Shown: one piece after another, positions 55,789 to 64,000 of the stretch
How the letters are laid out: each line of letters starts with the position of its first letter
Position numbering within the stretch: position 1 is the first letter of the stretch
From: an uncultured Ideonella sp.
GTDB taxonomy: Bacteria > Pseudomonadota > Gammaproteobacteria > Burkholderiales > Burkholderiaceae
Direction: 5' to 3'
Length of the DNA stretch: 64,000 bases
NCBI GenBank assembly: GCA_946479475.1
Contig: CAMLGG010000001.1
Location: 9,576 to 73,575 of the forward strand
The notes under the pieces: generated by a model
What the model was told of the DNA's origin: nothing
The model's database searches: none
The model's input: the letters and a program-made list of their open reading frames with translations, nothing else
Made by a program: the position numbers and the translations under genes

Positions 55789-57978
55789 ATGAGTGACGTG
55801 GTGTTCCGGTTCGGCCGGTGCGAGGTCGATGCAGCCGCACGGCTGGTGCTGGTCGAGGGCCAGGAGAGGCCGCTCGAGCCGCGTCCCTTCGATGCGCTGG
55901 TGTATCTGCTGCGCCACCGCGAGCGGGTGGTCTCCAAGGAGGAACTGCTGGATGCCGTCTGGCCGCACAAGCATGTTTCCCAGGGCGTCATCTCGCGGGC
56001 CATCTCGCTGATCCGCAAGGCGATAGGTGACGATGGGGGCGAGGGCGCGCTGCTGCGCACCATCCATGGGGTCGGCCTGCGCTTCGTGGGCGAGGTCGAG
56101 GCGGTGGACGATCGCGAGGCAAGCGCCGGGATCGTCCCGCTCGCGGCACCGCGGAGCCGGGACCCGGCGGCCTTGCTCGCCGTCCTGCCCTTCGAGAACC
56201 TCACCGGCGACAGCGGGCTGGACTGGATCGAGTTCGGCCTCTCGTCGTTGACGGCCCATGGGCTGGGGCAGGCCGCCGGCATCGAGGTCGTTCCGCTGCC
56301 TTCGCTGCAGATGGCACTGAAGGCCGTCCCGCGGACGGCGGATGCCAGCCAGCGGGCGCAGGCCGTCCGCCGCCTGCTCGGCGTCGAGCTGCTGCTGCGG
56401 GTCCGGGTCCGGCGCGACCAGGCGGGATTCCGCCTCGACTACTGGCATGGCGCGCCACGGGCCGGCGAGGACGGGGGCACGCTTCACGGAAGCGATCTCG
56501 TCACCCTGGCGGACGAGTTGGCCCGGCTGGTCGGCGCGGCCCTGTCGCCAGCCGGCGAGGTACCGGCCCCCGCTGCCCGGGGCCTGGATTCGCCCAGCCG
56601 GGAGGCTTTCGCGCGGGCCATGCAGGCCGCGGGCGAGCAGAAGTGGAAGCAGGCGAGCCACCTGCTGCACGTGGCGCTGGACATGGATCCGGAAAGCGCG
56701 ATCGTGAAGCGCGAGCTGTTCACCTGCCTGGCGACGATTGGCGACGAATCGGCACTGCCGTGGGGCCAGGCCCTTCTCGACGAGGCGGAGGCGGCCGGCC
56801 AGGCCGAGGCGATGGGCTTCGTGCACCACATGCTGGGCCGGTGCCATGCCCTGAAGCGCAGGCCGGAGCCGGCGCGGCAGCACCTGGAGGACGCCCTGTG
56901 CCTTTCGCGGGAGCACGGGCCCTGGGAGTGGACGGCGATGGCCATGCAATACCGCTTCGAGCTGGCCATGCACCATGGCGAACTCGAACGCGCCCGGCAG
57001 CTGATGGAGGTCATGCGCGAGTCGTGGGCCGACAGCTCGAACCAGTGCCTGCGCATCCGCTGGCTGTTCAACGTGAGCATGACCGGCTGGCGCAGCGGCG
57101 ACATGGTGCGCGCCATGCATGCTTCGTGGGCGGCGAGGGAGCTGAGCGCCGAGATGAACCTCGCGGTCGATCACGCCACGGCCACTGCCGCGCTGGCGGT
57201 GGACTGCGCCGAGCTCGGCCTGCTGGCGTCGGCCATCGGGCATGGCGAACAGGCGCTGGCCGCGGGCCTGAAGCTGGCCGAGCCTACGATCATCGCGAGG
57301 GTCGCCTGCAGCCTGTGCTGGCTGTACCGGGAGACCCGCTCGCCGGCAAGCTCGCGCCGGATCGTGGCCTCGCTCGGCTGGCCGGAGTACCAGGTTGCCG
57401 CGGGCCTGCCCGGCCTGCCGATGGCCCGCGGCCACCACGCCGCCGCCGAGGGCCGCCATGGCGAATCGGCCGTTCATTGGCAAGAGGCGGTCGACCGGGC
57501 ACGCCGGCAGCAGGCCCTGCACGCGGAGCATGTGGCCCTGCCGTGGCTGCTCGTGGCCCTCGTGCAGTCCGGCAGCGTGGACGAGGCGCACCGCCTGCTG
57601 GAGGAGTCGCGCCGGCGGCCCGACATCACCGGCCATCCGAGGGTCGTCGCGGCCCTGCAGCACGGCGAAGCCTTCGCCTTGCATGCCTCGGGCGAGCGCG
57701 AGGCGGCCCTGGCCCTGCTGTCCAGGATCGCGAAAGAGGCGCCGGCGAGCCACTGGCGTGCGGCGGCGAGCATGGACGCCGCCTGGTTGCACCTCGATGC
57801 CGGCCGTGTCGAGGCCGCCCGGGAACTGACGAGGGACCTCGGCTCCTGGCTCGAGGAGCATCCCGTGGGGCGGATGTTGAGGGCCCGCCTGTTGCGCGCT
57901 CAAGGTGGCTCGGCGCCCGAGCGCCTGCTGGTCGAGGCGACGAGCGTCCCGGTCCGCTGCCTGCCCAGCCGCTCGTAG
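55789..57978 (+). CDS. CadC/OmpR-type winged-helix regulator with a helical repeat tail
   Basis: 729 residues. Residues 1-100 are an OmpR-type winged helix (FRFGRCEVDAAARLVLVEGQ, PRPFDALVYLLRHRERVVSK, HVSQGVISRAISLIRKAIGD, RTIHGVGLRFVGEV). Residues 125-240 resemble the TolB-like N-domain often attached to such regulators (LLAVLPFENLTGDSGLDWIE). From about 260 on, Ala/Leu/Arg-rich helical pairs look like TPR repeats. Unlike CadC it shows no transmembrane helix and has no receiver domain, so it is probably a cytosolic one-component regulator. Ligand and targets unknown. CAGG precedes ATG 55789. Confidence 0.85.
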   Translation: MSDVVFRFGRCEVDAAARLVLVEGQERPLEPRPFDALVYLLRHRERVVSKEELLDAVWPHKHVSQGVISRAISLIRKAIGDDGGEGALLRTIHGVGLRFVGEVEAVDDREASAGIVPLAAPRSRDPAALLAVLPFENLTGDSGLDWIEFGLSSLTAHGLGQAAGIEVVPLPSLQMALKAVPRTADASQRAQAVRRLLGVELLLRVRVRRDQAGFRLDYWHGAPRAGEDGGTLHGSDLVTLADELARLVGAALSPAGEVPAPAARGLDSPSREAFARAMQAAGEQKWKQASHLLHVALDMDPESAIVKRELFTCLATIGDESALPWGQALLDEAEAAGQAEAMGFVHHMLGRCHALKRRPEPARQHLEDALCLSREHGPWEWTAMAMQYRFELAMHHGELERARQLMEVMRESWADSSNQCLRIRWLFNVSMTGWRSGDMVRAMHASWAARELSAEMNLAVDHATATAALAVDCAELGLLASAIGHGEQALAAGLKLAEPTIIARVACSLCWLYRETRSPASSRRIVASLGWPEYQVAAGLPGLPMARGHHAAAEGRHGESAVHWQEAVDRARRQQALHAEHVALPWLLVALVQSGSVDEAHRLLEESRRRPDITGHPRVVAALQHGEAFALHASGEREAALALLSRIAKEAPASHWRAAASMDAAWLHLDAGRVEAARELTRDLGSWLEEHPVGRMLRARLLRAQGGSAPERLLVEATSVPVRCLPSRS

Positions 57979-57982
57979 GCCG

Positions 57983-58627
57983 CTACGCAGCCTGGGGCCA
58001 AAGCCCGACGAACCGCGAGGGGGCGGGCTTTGCCCGCCTCGGCGAGGCAAGCTGCGCCAGGAGCTCCAGCGAGGCCGTCTCGGCTTCGGCTCGCCAGGCG
58101 GCCGGCAGCTCGCCGGCGAAGGCGAGCAGCGCGTCGACGCACTCCGGCTCGAACTGCGTGCCCGACCGGTCGCTGATGTAGGCGAGCGTGGCGCCCCGGC
58201 TCCAGGCCTTCTTGTAGGGTCGGGCGCTCGTCAATGCATCGAAGACGTCGACCACCGCGACGATCCGTGCCGGGCGGGGAATCGCCGTCCCGGCCAGCCC
58301 GAAGGGATAGCCCGACCCGTTCCACCACTCATGGTGCGAAAGGGCCACGGCGACCGCCAGGGTGCTGGACTCGGGCGTGTCTTCGGCCAGCCTGCCGAGG
58401 TGGGTGGCGCCCAGCAGGCAGTGCTGCTGCACCAGCGTGTACTCCTCGGCAGTGAGGGCTGAAGGCTTGTCCAGTACCGCGGCGGGCAGCTGGTGCTTGC
58501 CGATGTCGTGGGTCATCGCTGCGTGAGCGATGTCGAGGAGCTGGTCGCCGGGCAGGCCCAGCTCGACGCAAAGACGCGCGCAGAGCCAGGCGGTGCGTTG
58601 CCCATGGAGCGCGATGTCGTCTGCCAT
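57983..58627 (-). CDS. HD-GYP-domain protein
   Basis: 214 residues made almost wholly of an HD-GYP domain: AHAAMTHDIGKHQLP (HD pair and GK), HHEWWNGSGYPFGLAG (HHE and GYP), ARIVAVVDVFDALTSARPYK. HD-GYP proteins cut cyclic di-GMP; all metal-binding motifs appear present, so activity is likely. No sensor or receiver domain is attached. Convergent with the CadC-like gene, four bases apart. A perfect inverted repeat (58691-58709) lies upstream of its start. Confidence 0.88.
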   Translation of the reverse strand: MADDIALHGQRTAWLCARLCVELGLPGDQLLDIAHAAMTHDIGKHQLPAAVLDKPSALTAEEYTLVQQHCLLGATHLGRLAEDTPESSTLAVAVALSHHEWWNGSGYPFGLAGTAIPRPARIVAVVDVFDALTSARPYKKAWSRGATLAYISDRSGTQFEPECVDALLAFAGELPAAWRAEAETASLELLAQLASPRRAKPAPSRFVGLWPQAA

Positions 58628-58690
58628 TGAGGGTTCGATGCATGCAAGCCGATGCTTCCACTGTAGGAAAGCCGGGACGGCAAGGCATGA

Positions 58691-58709
58691 GGGTTCCGCT
58701 ATGGAACCC
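58691..58709. promoter_or_regulatory. Inverted repeat between the HD-GYP and thioredoxin genes
   Basis: GGGTTCC-GCTAT-GGAACCC, a perfect 7-bp dyad 64 bases upstream of the HD-GYP start. A second stem (TTAGTT 58717-58722, AACTAA 58732-58737) abuts the stop of the thioredoxin gene and may aid its termination. The first could be an operator for the HD-GYP gene; no regulator is identified. Confidence 0.4.
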
Positions 58710-58738
58710 TGATCACTTAGTTCGACGAGCCAACTAAA

Positions 58739-59086
58739 TCACGTCCCGATGGCCTGCGGCGGCTGCAGCAGCCGCTCCAGCGCCTGGGCGACCTCGCTCT
58801 CGGTCTGCGGGCGCACCAGGCGCTCCTGCTCCTGGCCATCGCGCAGGAAGACCAGGCTGGGCCAGAGCTTGATGCGGTAGGAGCGGCCGAGCGGGCGGCC
58901 GGGGCCGTCCTCGACCTTGAGATGGCGGATGCCCGGGTGCCGGGCAAAGGCACTGGCGAACAGGGGCTGGGCGCGCAGGCAGAAGCCGCACCAGCCGGTG
59001 CCGAACTCGAGCACCGTCGGGCCGGGCAGGGCATCGACATCGGCTCGGCTGGGCTCGGGAGACTGGAAGTGGGTCGTGAAGGACAT
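58739..59086 (-). CDS. Thioredoxin-like protein
   Basis: 115 residues. Thioredoxin fold with active site TGWCGFCLRAQPLF (CGFC rather than CGPC), VEDGPGRPLGRSYRIKLWPS with the cis-Pro loop (WPSLVFLRDGQE). No signal peptide, so cytoplasmic. 23 bases after the MocR gene and likely co-transcribed with it. The exact redox partner is unknown. Confidence 0.9.
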   Translation of the reverse strand: MSFTTHFQSPEPSRADVDALPGPTVLEFGTGWCGFCLRAQPLFASAFARHPGIRHLKVEDGPGRPLGRSYRIKLWPSLVFLRDGQEQERLVRPQTESEVAQALERLLQPPQAIGT

Positions 59087-59109
59087 GGCGGGCCAGGCTT
59101 TCTCTTGCG

Positions 59110-60570
59110 CTAGGTCGGCATGGCGCGGGCGAGGCGCCGCAGCGCGCGGCCGATCTCGTCGGCATCGATCACACCATAGCCGAAGGTCAGTGCCCACGGC
59201 GCCTGCTTGGGATGCAGGGCGTACTCGGCGATGGCCTGGGCACCGGGCGTGTGCTGGCGCATGGCGGCCACGATGGCGGGGCCTTGCCGTGGATGCCCCA
59301 CGCGGGCGGCCAGGTGCAGGCCGGCCTCGCAGGGGATGGGCTCCAGCCAGTCGGCCAGCTCCTTGCGCAGGCCCGCCTGCAGGGCCTCGCGCCGCTCGGC
59401 GTAGACCGGCCGCATCCGCCTGACGTGGCGCGCCAGGTGGCCGTCGCGGATGAACTCGGCCAGGGCATGCTGGGTGATGGTGTCGCAGTGCGAATCGGCG
59501 CAGACCTTGACGCGCAAGAGCGCTTCTCGCGCCCACGACGGCACGACGACGAAGCCCTTGCGCAGCGACGGGAACAGGCTCTTGGAGAAAGTGCCGATGT
59601 AGAAGACGCGGCCTTCGCGGTCCAGCGTCTGCAGCGCGTCCAGGGGCCTCGCGCCGAAGCGGAACTCGCCGTCGTAGTCGTCCTCCAGCACCACCGCGCC
59701 GCGCTCGCGCGCGAAGGCCAGCAGGGCCATGCGGCGATTCAGCGAGAGCGCCACCCCGGTGGGCGACTGGTGCGAAGGCGTCACGCTGATCACCCTGGCC
59801 TCGGGGGGCAGCCGTTCCACCACCAGCCCTTCGTCGTCCACGGGCACCGGCACCAGGCGCGCGCCGGCCGCGAGAAAGGCGGCCCGCAGCGGCGGGTAGC
59901 CCGGCTCCTCCACGGCCACCACGGTCTGCTGCGGCGTCACCAGCAGCCGGGCCAGCAGGTCGAAGGCCTGCTGCGCGCCGGAGGTGACCACCACGTCGTC
60001 CGGCCCGCAAGCGACGGCCCGTGCGAAGGCGAGGTGCTGGGCGATGGCCTCGCGCAGCGCCGGCACGCCCTCGGTCGGCGGGTAGGCGAAGGGCTGGCGC
60101 GACCAGCTGCGCAGCGAGCGGGCCACCAGCCGGCGCCAGGTCTGGTGGGGAAACAGCCGGTGCTCGGGAACGCCGAGCCGGAAGCAGCGCTCGGGCAGCT
60201 GGCGAGGCGCTTCGCGTTGAAAGGCCGCGTCTGCCCACGCAGGGTTCAGGGAGCCCTCGATGCGGCGCCCGGCCCGCGCGGGCGTGGTCGCCTGGGCCGG
60301 CCGGCGCGGGGCGGCCAGTTGCGCGACCACGGCCTTCGCTCCCGGCCGCTGCAGCACATAGCCTTCGGCCATCAGCAGGTCGTAGGCATGGACGACCGTG
60401 TTGCGGCCCAGTCCCAGGCCCGATGCGGCCCGGCGAGTGGAGGGCAGGGCGCTGCCGGCGGCCAGGCGGCCGTCGAGGATCGCGGCGCGCAGCTGCTGGT
60501 GCAGGGCCTGCCTGCGCAAGCCCTCGCCGCGCGCCGGCAGCTCGATGTCGAAGGGAAAGACTGGCTCCAT
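59110..60570 (-). CDS. MocR/PdxR-type regulator (GntR helix plus aminotransferase fold)
   Basis: 486 residues. N-terminal GntR winged helix (LHQQLRAAILDGRLAAGSAL, PSTRRAASGLGLGRNTVVHA, DLLMAEGYVLQRPGAKAVVA) and a type I PLP aminotransferase-like domain with VTSGAQQAFDLLARLL, LEDDYDGEFRF and the PLP lysine in YIGTFSKSLFPSLRKGF. PLP proteins of this group regulate pyridoxal, taurine or GABA genes, usually divergent. The divergent neighbour here is the zinc-ribbon MBL gene, 72 bases away. Confidence 0.93.
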   Translation of the reverse strand: MEPVFPFDIELPARGEGLRRQALHQQLRAAILDGRLAAGSALPSTRRAASGLGLGRNTVVHAYDLLMAEGYVLQRPGAKAVVAQLAAPRRPAQATTPARAGRRIEGSLNPAWADAAFQREAPRQLPERCFRLGVPEHRLFPHQTWRRLVARSLRSWSRQPFAYPPTEGVPALREAIAQHLAFARAVACGPDDVVVTSGAQQAFDLLARLLVTPQQTVVAVEEPGYPPLRAAFLAAGARLVPVPVDDEGLVVERLPPEARVISVTPSHQSPTGVALSLNRRMALLAFARERGAVVLEDDYDGEFRFGARPLDALQTLDREGRVFYIGTFSKSLFPSLRKGFVVVPSWAREALLRVKVCADSHCDTITQHALAEFIRDGHLARHVRRMRPVYAERREALQAGLRKELADWLEPIPCEAGLHLAARVGHPRQGPAIVAAMRQHTPGAQAIAEYALHPKQAPWALTFGYGVIDADEIGRALRRLARAMPT

Positions 60571-60642
60571 CGAATCTCCAGGAACTGGCGTCTTCGAGGA
60601 GCCAGATGCTACCTAAGCTGTGAATCGAAAGGAGACATCGCC

Positions 60643-61449
60643 ATGCACCACCCCGTCTGCGAAACCTGCGGCACCCAGTTCGCCTCCGGCGCCGTGCTTC
60701 CGATCCGCTGCCCGGTCTGCGAGGACGAGCGCCAGTACGTCGGCTGGAGCGGCCAGCGCTGGACCACGCACGAGGAGCTGGCGCGCCGCTTCACGCTCCG
60801 GCTGGAAGAAGACGACGGCCTGCTCGGCATCGGAATCCAGGGCAGCTTCGCCATCCCGCAGCGCGCGCTCTGGCTGCCCACCGACGCCGGCAACATCCTC
60901 TGGGAGTGCGTGAGCCTGGTGACGCCCGATGCGGTCGAGGCGCTGAAGACGCGCGGCGGCGTGAGTCGCATCGTCATCTCGCACCCGCACTTCTACAGCT
61001 CGATGGTGGAGTGGAGCGAAGCCTTGGGCGGCGTGCCCATCCTCCTGCACGAGGCCGACCGCGAGTGGGTGATGCGGCCGTCGTCCCGCATCGAGTTCTG
61101 GCGCGGCGATTCGCTGCGCCTGTCCGACGGCGTGACGCTCGTGCGCTGCGGCGGCCACTTCGAGGGCAGCACCGCGCTGCATTGGGCCGGCGGAGCGAAG
61201 GGGCGCGGCGCGCTGTTCCCCGGCGATGCGCTGCAGGTCACCGGCGACCGGCGCCACGTGGCCTTCATGTACAGCTATCCGAACTACATGCCCATGAAGC
61301 CGAGCGAGGTGCGCGCCATGCGCGAGCGCCTGGCCGGCCTGGCGTTCGACACCGTGCACGGCTACACCTGGGGCCGCAACATCATCGGCGGGGCCCGCGA
61401 GGCGATCGACCGCTCCTTCGAGCGCTACCTCGAGGCGGTTGCCGCCTGA
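60643..61449 (+). CDS. MBL-fold protein with N-terminal zinc ribbon
   Basis: 268 residues, ATG 60643 behind AAAGGAGA. Residues 1-30 carry paired CxxC motifs (VCETCGTQF, RCPVCEDER). The MBL-like part has SRIVISHPHFYSSMVEW, GGHFEGSTALHWAG and ALFPGDALQVTGDRRHV. The first metal motif reads H-P-H-F-Y-S, so the Asp-His pair of H-x-H-x-D-H is absent; later His and Asp ligands are present. Substrate unknown. Divergent from the MocR gene; its 3' end overlaps the convergent IclR gene by 25 bases. Confidence 0.85.
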   Translation: MHHPVCETCGTQFASGAVLPIRCPVCEDERQYVGWSGQRWTTHEELARRFTLRLEEDDGLLGIGIQGSFAIPQRALWLPTDAGNILWECVSLVTPDAVEALKTRGGVSRIVISHPHFYSSMVEWSEALGGVPILLHEADREWVMRPSSRIEFWRGDSLRLSDGVTLVRCGGHFEGSTALHWAGGAKGRGALFPGDALQVTGDRRHVAFMYSYPNYMPMKPSEVRAMRERLAGLAFDTVHGYTWGRNIIGGAREAIDRSFERYLEAVAA

Positions 61450-62267
61450 CCGCCCAGGCGGACGGAGATCCGTGCCGCCGCGGCCCGCACCCCCTTGGCC
61501 GCCGCGCCATTCCAGTCGGCCGGCATCCTGTCCTCGTGGTCGAGCGCCGTGACGACGATCGCGGGCTGGCCCTCGTGGTCGAGCGCCGGCGCCGAGAAGG
61601 CGTTGACGCCCGGGATGGGCCGGCCGACGGCGCGTGCCAGGCCATGGCGCTTCAACTCGGCCCGGATCTGCTCGATCTCGACGCTGCGGGCCCGCCGCTG
61701 CGCCTTGGGGGCCAGCTCGCCGAAGGCGCCGGCCACCGCCTCGGCCAGGCGCTCGGCCGGCAGCGCGCCGGCAAACGCCCGGCCGGTGGCCGTGTCGTAG
61801 ATCGACATGACGCTGCCCACGCGAAGGGCGACGTGCAGCGGCTGGCGCGCCTCGATCAGCCGCACCACCGTCGGCCCGAAGTTGCCCCACACCGCCAGCG
61901 CCACGGCGTGGCCGGTCGACTCGGCCAGCTCGCGCGCGACCGGCTCGGCGGCCCGCAGCGGATCCCACTGGTGCAGGCAGGACAAGCCGATGTGCAGCGC
62001 CGCGGGGCCCAGGGCATAACGGCCGGTGACGGCGTCCTGCTCGATGAGCCCGAGCCGCCCGAAGCTCACCAGGTAGGGGTGGGCCCGCGAGGCGCTCAGG
62101 CCGGCGCGGGCGGCCAGCTCCTTCAGCGGCAGCTCGCCCGCCTCGTCCGCCAGGGCCAGCAGCAGGCGGCCCCCGACCTCGATGGACTGGATGGCCCGCT
62201 GGCCGCGGTCGGCGGCCTCGTCGTCTTCCGCGGCCAGCGTGGCGGGCAGCTCGCGAGATTTGTTCAT
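61425..62267 (-). CDS. IclR-family regulator of the MBL/monooxygenase operon
   Basis: 280 residues. Winged helix (IEVGGRLLLALADEAGELPL, KELAARAGLSASRAHPYLVS) and effector domain (LHIGLSCLHQWDPLRAAEPV, TGHAVALAVWGNFGPTVVRL, TATGRAFAGALPAERLAEAV). Divergent from the operon at 62352. The gap holds a strong promoter and dyads suited to IclR binding. Its 3' end overlaps the zinc-ribbon MBL gene. Confidence 0.9.
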   Translation of the reverse strand: MNKSRELPATLAAEDDEAADRGQRAIQSIEVGGRLLLALADEAGELPLKELAARAGLSASRAHPYLVSFGRLGLIEQDAVTGRYALGPAALHIGLSCLHQWDPLRAAEPVARELAESTGHAVALAVWGNFGPTVVRLIEARQPLHVALRVGSVMSIYDTATGRAFAGALPAERLAEAVAGAFGELAPKAQRRARSVEIEQIRAELKRHGLARAVGRPIPGVNAFSAPALDHEGQPAIVVTALDHEDRMPADWNGAAAKGVRAAAARISVRLGGQAATASR

Positions 62268-62278
62268 GGCGAACGAGT

Positions 62279-62308
62279 TTGACACAGTTCGCACGGCGCG
62301 CCTATGAT
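62279..62308 (+). promoter_or_regulatory. Sigma-70 promoter of the MBL/monooxygenase operon
   Basis: TTGACA (62279-62284, consensus), 18-base spacer, TATGAT (62303-62308). Predicted start near 62315, leaving a leader of about 37 bases with TGGAG before the ATG at 62352. CGAAC and GTTCG (62273-62291 region) flank the -35. Confidence 0.7.
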
Positions 62309-62318
62309 CCGTGAACGC

Positions 62319-62335
62319 ATTTGACATACGCAAAT
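62319..62335. promoter_or_regulatory. Candidate IclR operator at the start site
   Basis: Perfect dyad ATTTG-ACATACG-CAAAT directly downstream of the predicted transcription start. The sequence TTTGACA recurs 42 bases upstream over the -35, giving two sites four helical turns apart. Confidence 0.55.
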
Positions 62336-62351
62336 CCCTGGAGTCCCCCGC

Positions 62352-63314
62352 ATGAACGCTCCCGCCAAGGCCTTCGCCTCCCAGGCCGACCTGCAAGAGA
62401 AGAAGGTCAGCTTCACCCGCCTGTCCGAGAACGCCTGGGCCTACACCGCCGAGGGCGACCCCAACACCGGCGTGATCGTGGGCGACGACGCGGTGATGGT
62501 CATCGACACCCAGGCCACCCCGGTGATGGCCCAGGACGTGATCCGCCGCATCCGCGAGGTGACCGACAAGCCGATCAAGTACGTGGTGCTGAGCCACTAC
62601 CACGCGGTGCGCGTGCTCGGCGCCTCGGCCTACCAGCCGCAGCACGTCATCGCCAGCCGCGACACCTACGACCTCATCGTCGAGCGCGGCGAGCAGGACA
62701 AGGCCAGCGAGATCGGCCGCTTCCCGCGGCTGTTCCGCAACGTCGAGTCGGTGCCGGCCGGGCTCACCTGGCCCACCATCACCTTCGAAGGGCGCATGAG
62801 CATCTGGCTCGGCAAGCTGGAGGTGCAGCTGATCCAGCTCGGCCGCGGCCACACCAAGGGCGACACCGTGGCCTGGCTGCCGGAGCAGAAGATCCTGTTC
62901 TCCGGCGACCTGGTCGAGTTCGACGCCACGCCCTACTGCGGCGACGCCTACTTCCAGGACTGGCCGCAGACGCTGGACAACATCGCCGCCCTCAAGCCCC
63001 GCGCCCTGGTGCCGGGCCGCGGTGCGGCGCTGACCACGCCCGAGGACGTGGCCGCCGGCCTGGCCGGCACGCGCGCGTTCGTGAGCGACGTGTGGGCCAG
63101 CGTGAAGGCGGGCGTGGCCGCGGGCAAGGACCTGAACGCCGTCTACAAGGAGACCTTCGCCGCCCTCAAGCCCAGGTACGGCCACTGGGTCATCTTCGAC
63201 CACTGCATGCCCTTCGACGTGACGCGCTGCCACGACGAGGCGAGCGGCATCGCCGACCCGCGCATCTGGACGGCCGAGCGCGACCAGCAGATGTGGCAGA
63301 CGCTGGAAGGCTGA
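62352..63314 (+). CDS. MBL-fold hydrolase of a monooxygenase operon
   Basis: 320 residues, no signal peptide. MBL features: NTGVIVGDDAVMVIDTQATP, KYVVLSHYHAVRVLGASAYQ (H-Y-H-A-V-R in place of H-x-H-x-D-H), LIQLGRGHTKGDTVAWLPEQ, ILFSGDLVEFD and a final His (IFDHCMPFDV). Enough ligands remain for one or two metals. Nine bases ahead of an FAD-monooxygenase gene, so it may hydrolyse a product of that pathway; the substrate is unknown. Confidence 0.88.
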   Translation: MNAPAKAFASQADLQEKKVSFTRLSENAWAYTAEGDPNTGVIVGDDAVMVIDTQATPVMAQDVIRRIREVTDKPIKYVVLSHYHAVRVLGASAYQPQHVIASRDTYDLIVERGEQDKASEIGRFPRLFRNVESVPAGLTWPTITFEGRMSIWLGKLEVQLIQLGRGHTKGDTVAWLPEQKILFSGDLVEFDATPYCGDAYFQDWPQTLDNIAALKPRALVPGRGAALTTPEDVAAGLAGTRAFVSDVWASVKAGVAAGKDLNAVYKETFAALKPRYGHWVIFDHCMPFDVTRCHDEASGIADPRIWTAERDQQMWQTLEG

Positions 63315-63322
63315 GGCGCGCC

Positions 63323-64000
63323 GTGCTGTCCACCTACACCTACCCCCGGTTCGAGTACCGCCGCCCGCCCGAGCTCGGCGAGCCGGCGCCGCGCCGTCAT
63401 CCGGTGGTCGTCGTCGGCGCCGGCCCGGTCGGCCTCGCTGCCGCGATCGACCTCGCGCAGCGCGGCCTGCCGGTGCTGCTGCTCGACGACGACGACACGG
63501 TGAGCATCGGCTCGCGCGGCGTCTGCTATGCCAAGCGCACGCTGGAGGTGCTGGATCGCCTCGGCTGCGGCCAGCGCCTGGTCGACAAGGGCGTGACCTG
63601 GAACGTGGGCCGCACCTTCTTCGACACCGAGGAGGTCTTCCACTTCAACCTGCAGCCCGAGGCCGGCCACCAGCGGCCCGGCATGATCAACCTGCAGCAG
63701 TACTACCTCGAGGAGTTCCTGGTCGCGCGGGCGAAGGAGCTGCGCGGACTCGACCTGCGCTGGAAGCACAAGGTGCTGAAGGTCGAGCCGCACGGCCAGG
63801 GCGCCACCTTGCAGGTCGAGACGGCGGACGGCAGCTTCGTGGTCGAGGCCGACTGGCTGGTGGTCGCCGATGGCGCCCGCAGCCCGATCCGCCGCATGCT
63901 GGGCCTGGAGGTCGAGGGCCAGGTCTTCCACGACCGCTTCCTGATTGCCGACGTGGTGATGAAGGCCGACTTCCCGGCCGAGCGCTGGTTCTGGTTCGAC
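63323..64000 (+). CDS. FAD-dependent aromatic monooxygenase, N-terminal part
   Basis: First 226 residues of a class A flavin hydroxylase, cut by the window edge. GTG start at 63323. Motifs: HPVVVVGAGPVGLAAAIDLA (GxGxxG FAD loop), SRGVCYAKRTLEVLDRLGCG, MINLQQYYLEEFLV and WLVVADGARSPIRRMLGLEV (DG motif for FAD/NAD(P)H). Resembles the MhpA/PheA/TfdB group that hydroxylates phenolic substrates. Co-transcribed with the MBL gene under IclR control. Confidence 0.92.
   Translation, partial: MLSTYTYPRFEYRRPPELGEPAPRRHPVVVVGAGPVGLAAAIDLAQRGLPVLLLDDDDTVSIGSRGVCYAKRTLEVLDRLGCGQRLVDKGVTWNVGRTFFDTEEVFHFNLQPEAGHQRPGMINLQQYYLEEFLVARAKELRGLDLRWKHKVLKVEPHGQGATLQVETADGSFVVEADWLVVADGARSPIRRMLGLEVEGQVFHDRFLIADVVMKADFPAERWFWFD

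Overview
This window is high-GC chromosomal DNA from a betaproteobacterium of the order Burkholderiales, most likely the Comamonadaceae or the Rubrivivax/Leptothrix-like group. I base that on the argH / lytS-lytR / ppc / hemC-hemD-hemX-hemY / tRNA-Arg order, the three Bug (TctC-type) periplasmic receptors placed inside catabolic operons, a DUF4148-like secreted protein and the very GC-rich codon use. No phage, transposase, CRISPR array or integrative element was seen. The identification comes from gene content only.

Region 1 (1-12,750) is core genome. It holds the start of argH, a LytS/LytR-type two-component pair with an overlapping membrane-anchored protein, ppc on the opposite strand, the haem-branch genes hemC-hemD-hemX-hemY, a tRNA-Arg(ACG) with its own promoter and terminator, a small P-loop kinase and a secreted DUF4148-like protein. 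The ppc gene carries an in-frame, highly palindromic insert that looks like a dispersed repeat element turned into protein.

Region 2 (13,044-22,947) is the most interesting part. A porin and a LysR regulator stand beside an operon of a PrpF-type allylic isomerase fused in frame to a Bug receptor, an itaconyl/mesaconyl-CoA hydratase, a class III CoA-transferase, a CitE-type lyase, an aspartase/fumarase-superfamily lyase and DctA. Together they could form a complete route from aconitate through trans-aconitate and itaconate to acetyl-CoA and pyruvate. A 27-bp palindromic box occurs twice, once upstream of the porin and once upstream of the operon.

Region 3 (22,944-33,217) is an IclR-linked operon: a Bug receptor, enoyl-CoA hydratase, ADP-forming acyl-CoA synthetase, FadB-like bifunctional enzyme, a frameshifted MmgE/PrpD gene, thiolase and a ModA-like binding protein. 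It looks like beta-oxidation of an acid that needs no acyl-CoA dehydrogenase encoded here. Region 4 (33,257-43,982) has an MBL protein with a divergent LysR, then a GntR-linked operon (FAH-family hydrolase, Bug, DUF1185, MDR oxidoreductase, VOC dioxygenase-like protein, flavin reductase), then a LysR with an FAD-linked D-hydroxyacid dehydrogenase and a PanE-like reductase.

Region 5 (44,078-64,000) contains a large hybrid histidine kinase, an EF-G paralogue behind a structured leader with a 13-codon mini-ORF and a terminator, a complete NrtR-linked NAD salvage operon (nicotinamidase, pncB, nadE, nadM-Nudix), a CadC-like regulator with a helical repeat tail, an HD-GYP protein, a thioredoxin, a MocR regulator and a zinc-ribbon MBL protein. 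It ends with an IclR-controlled MBL plus FAD-monooxygenase operon that runs off the end of the window.
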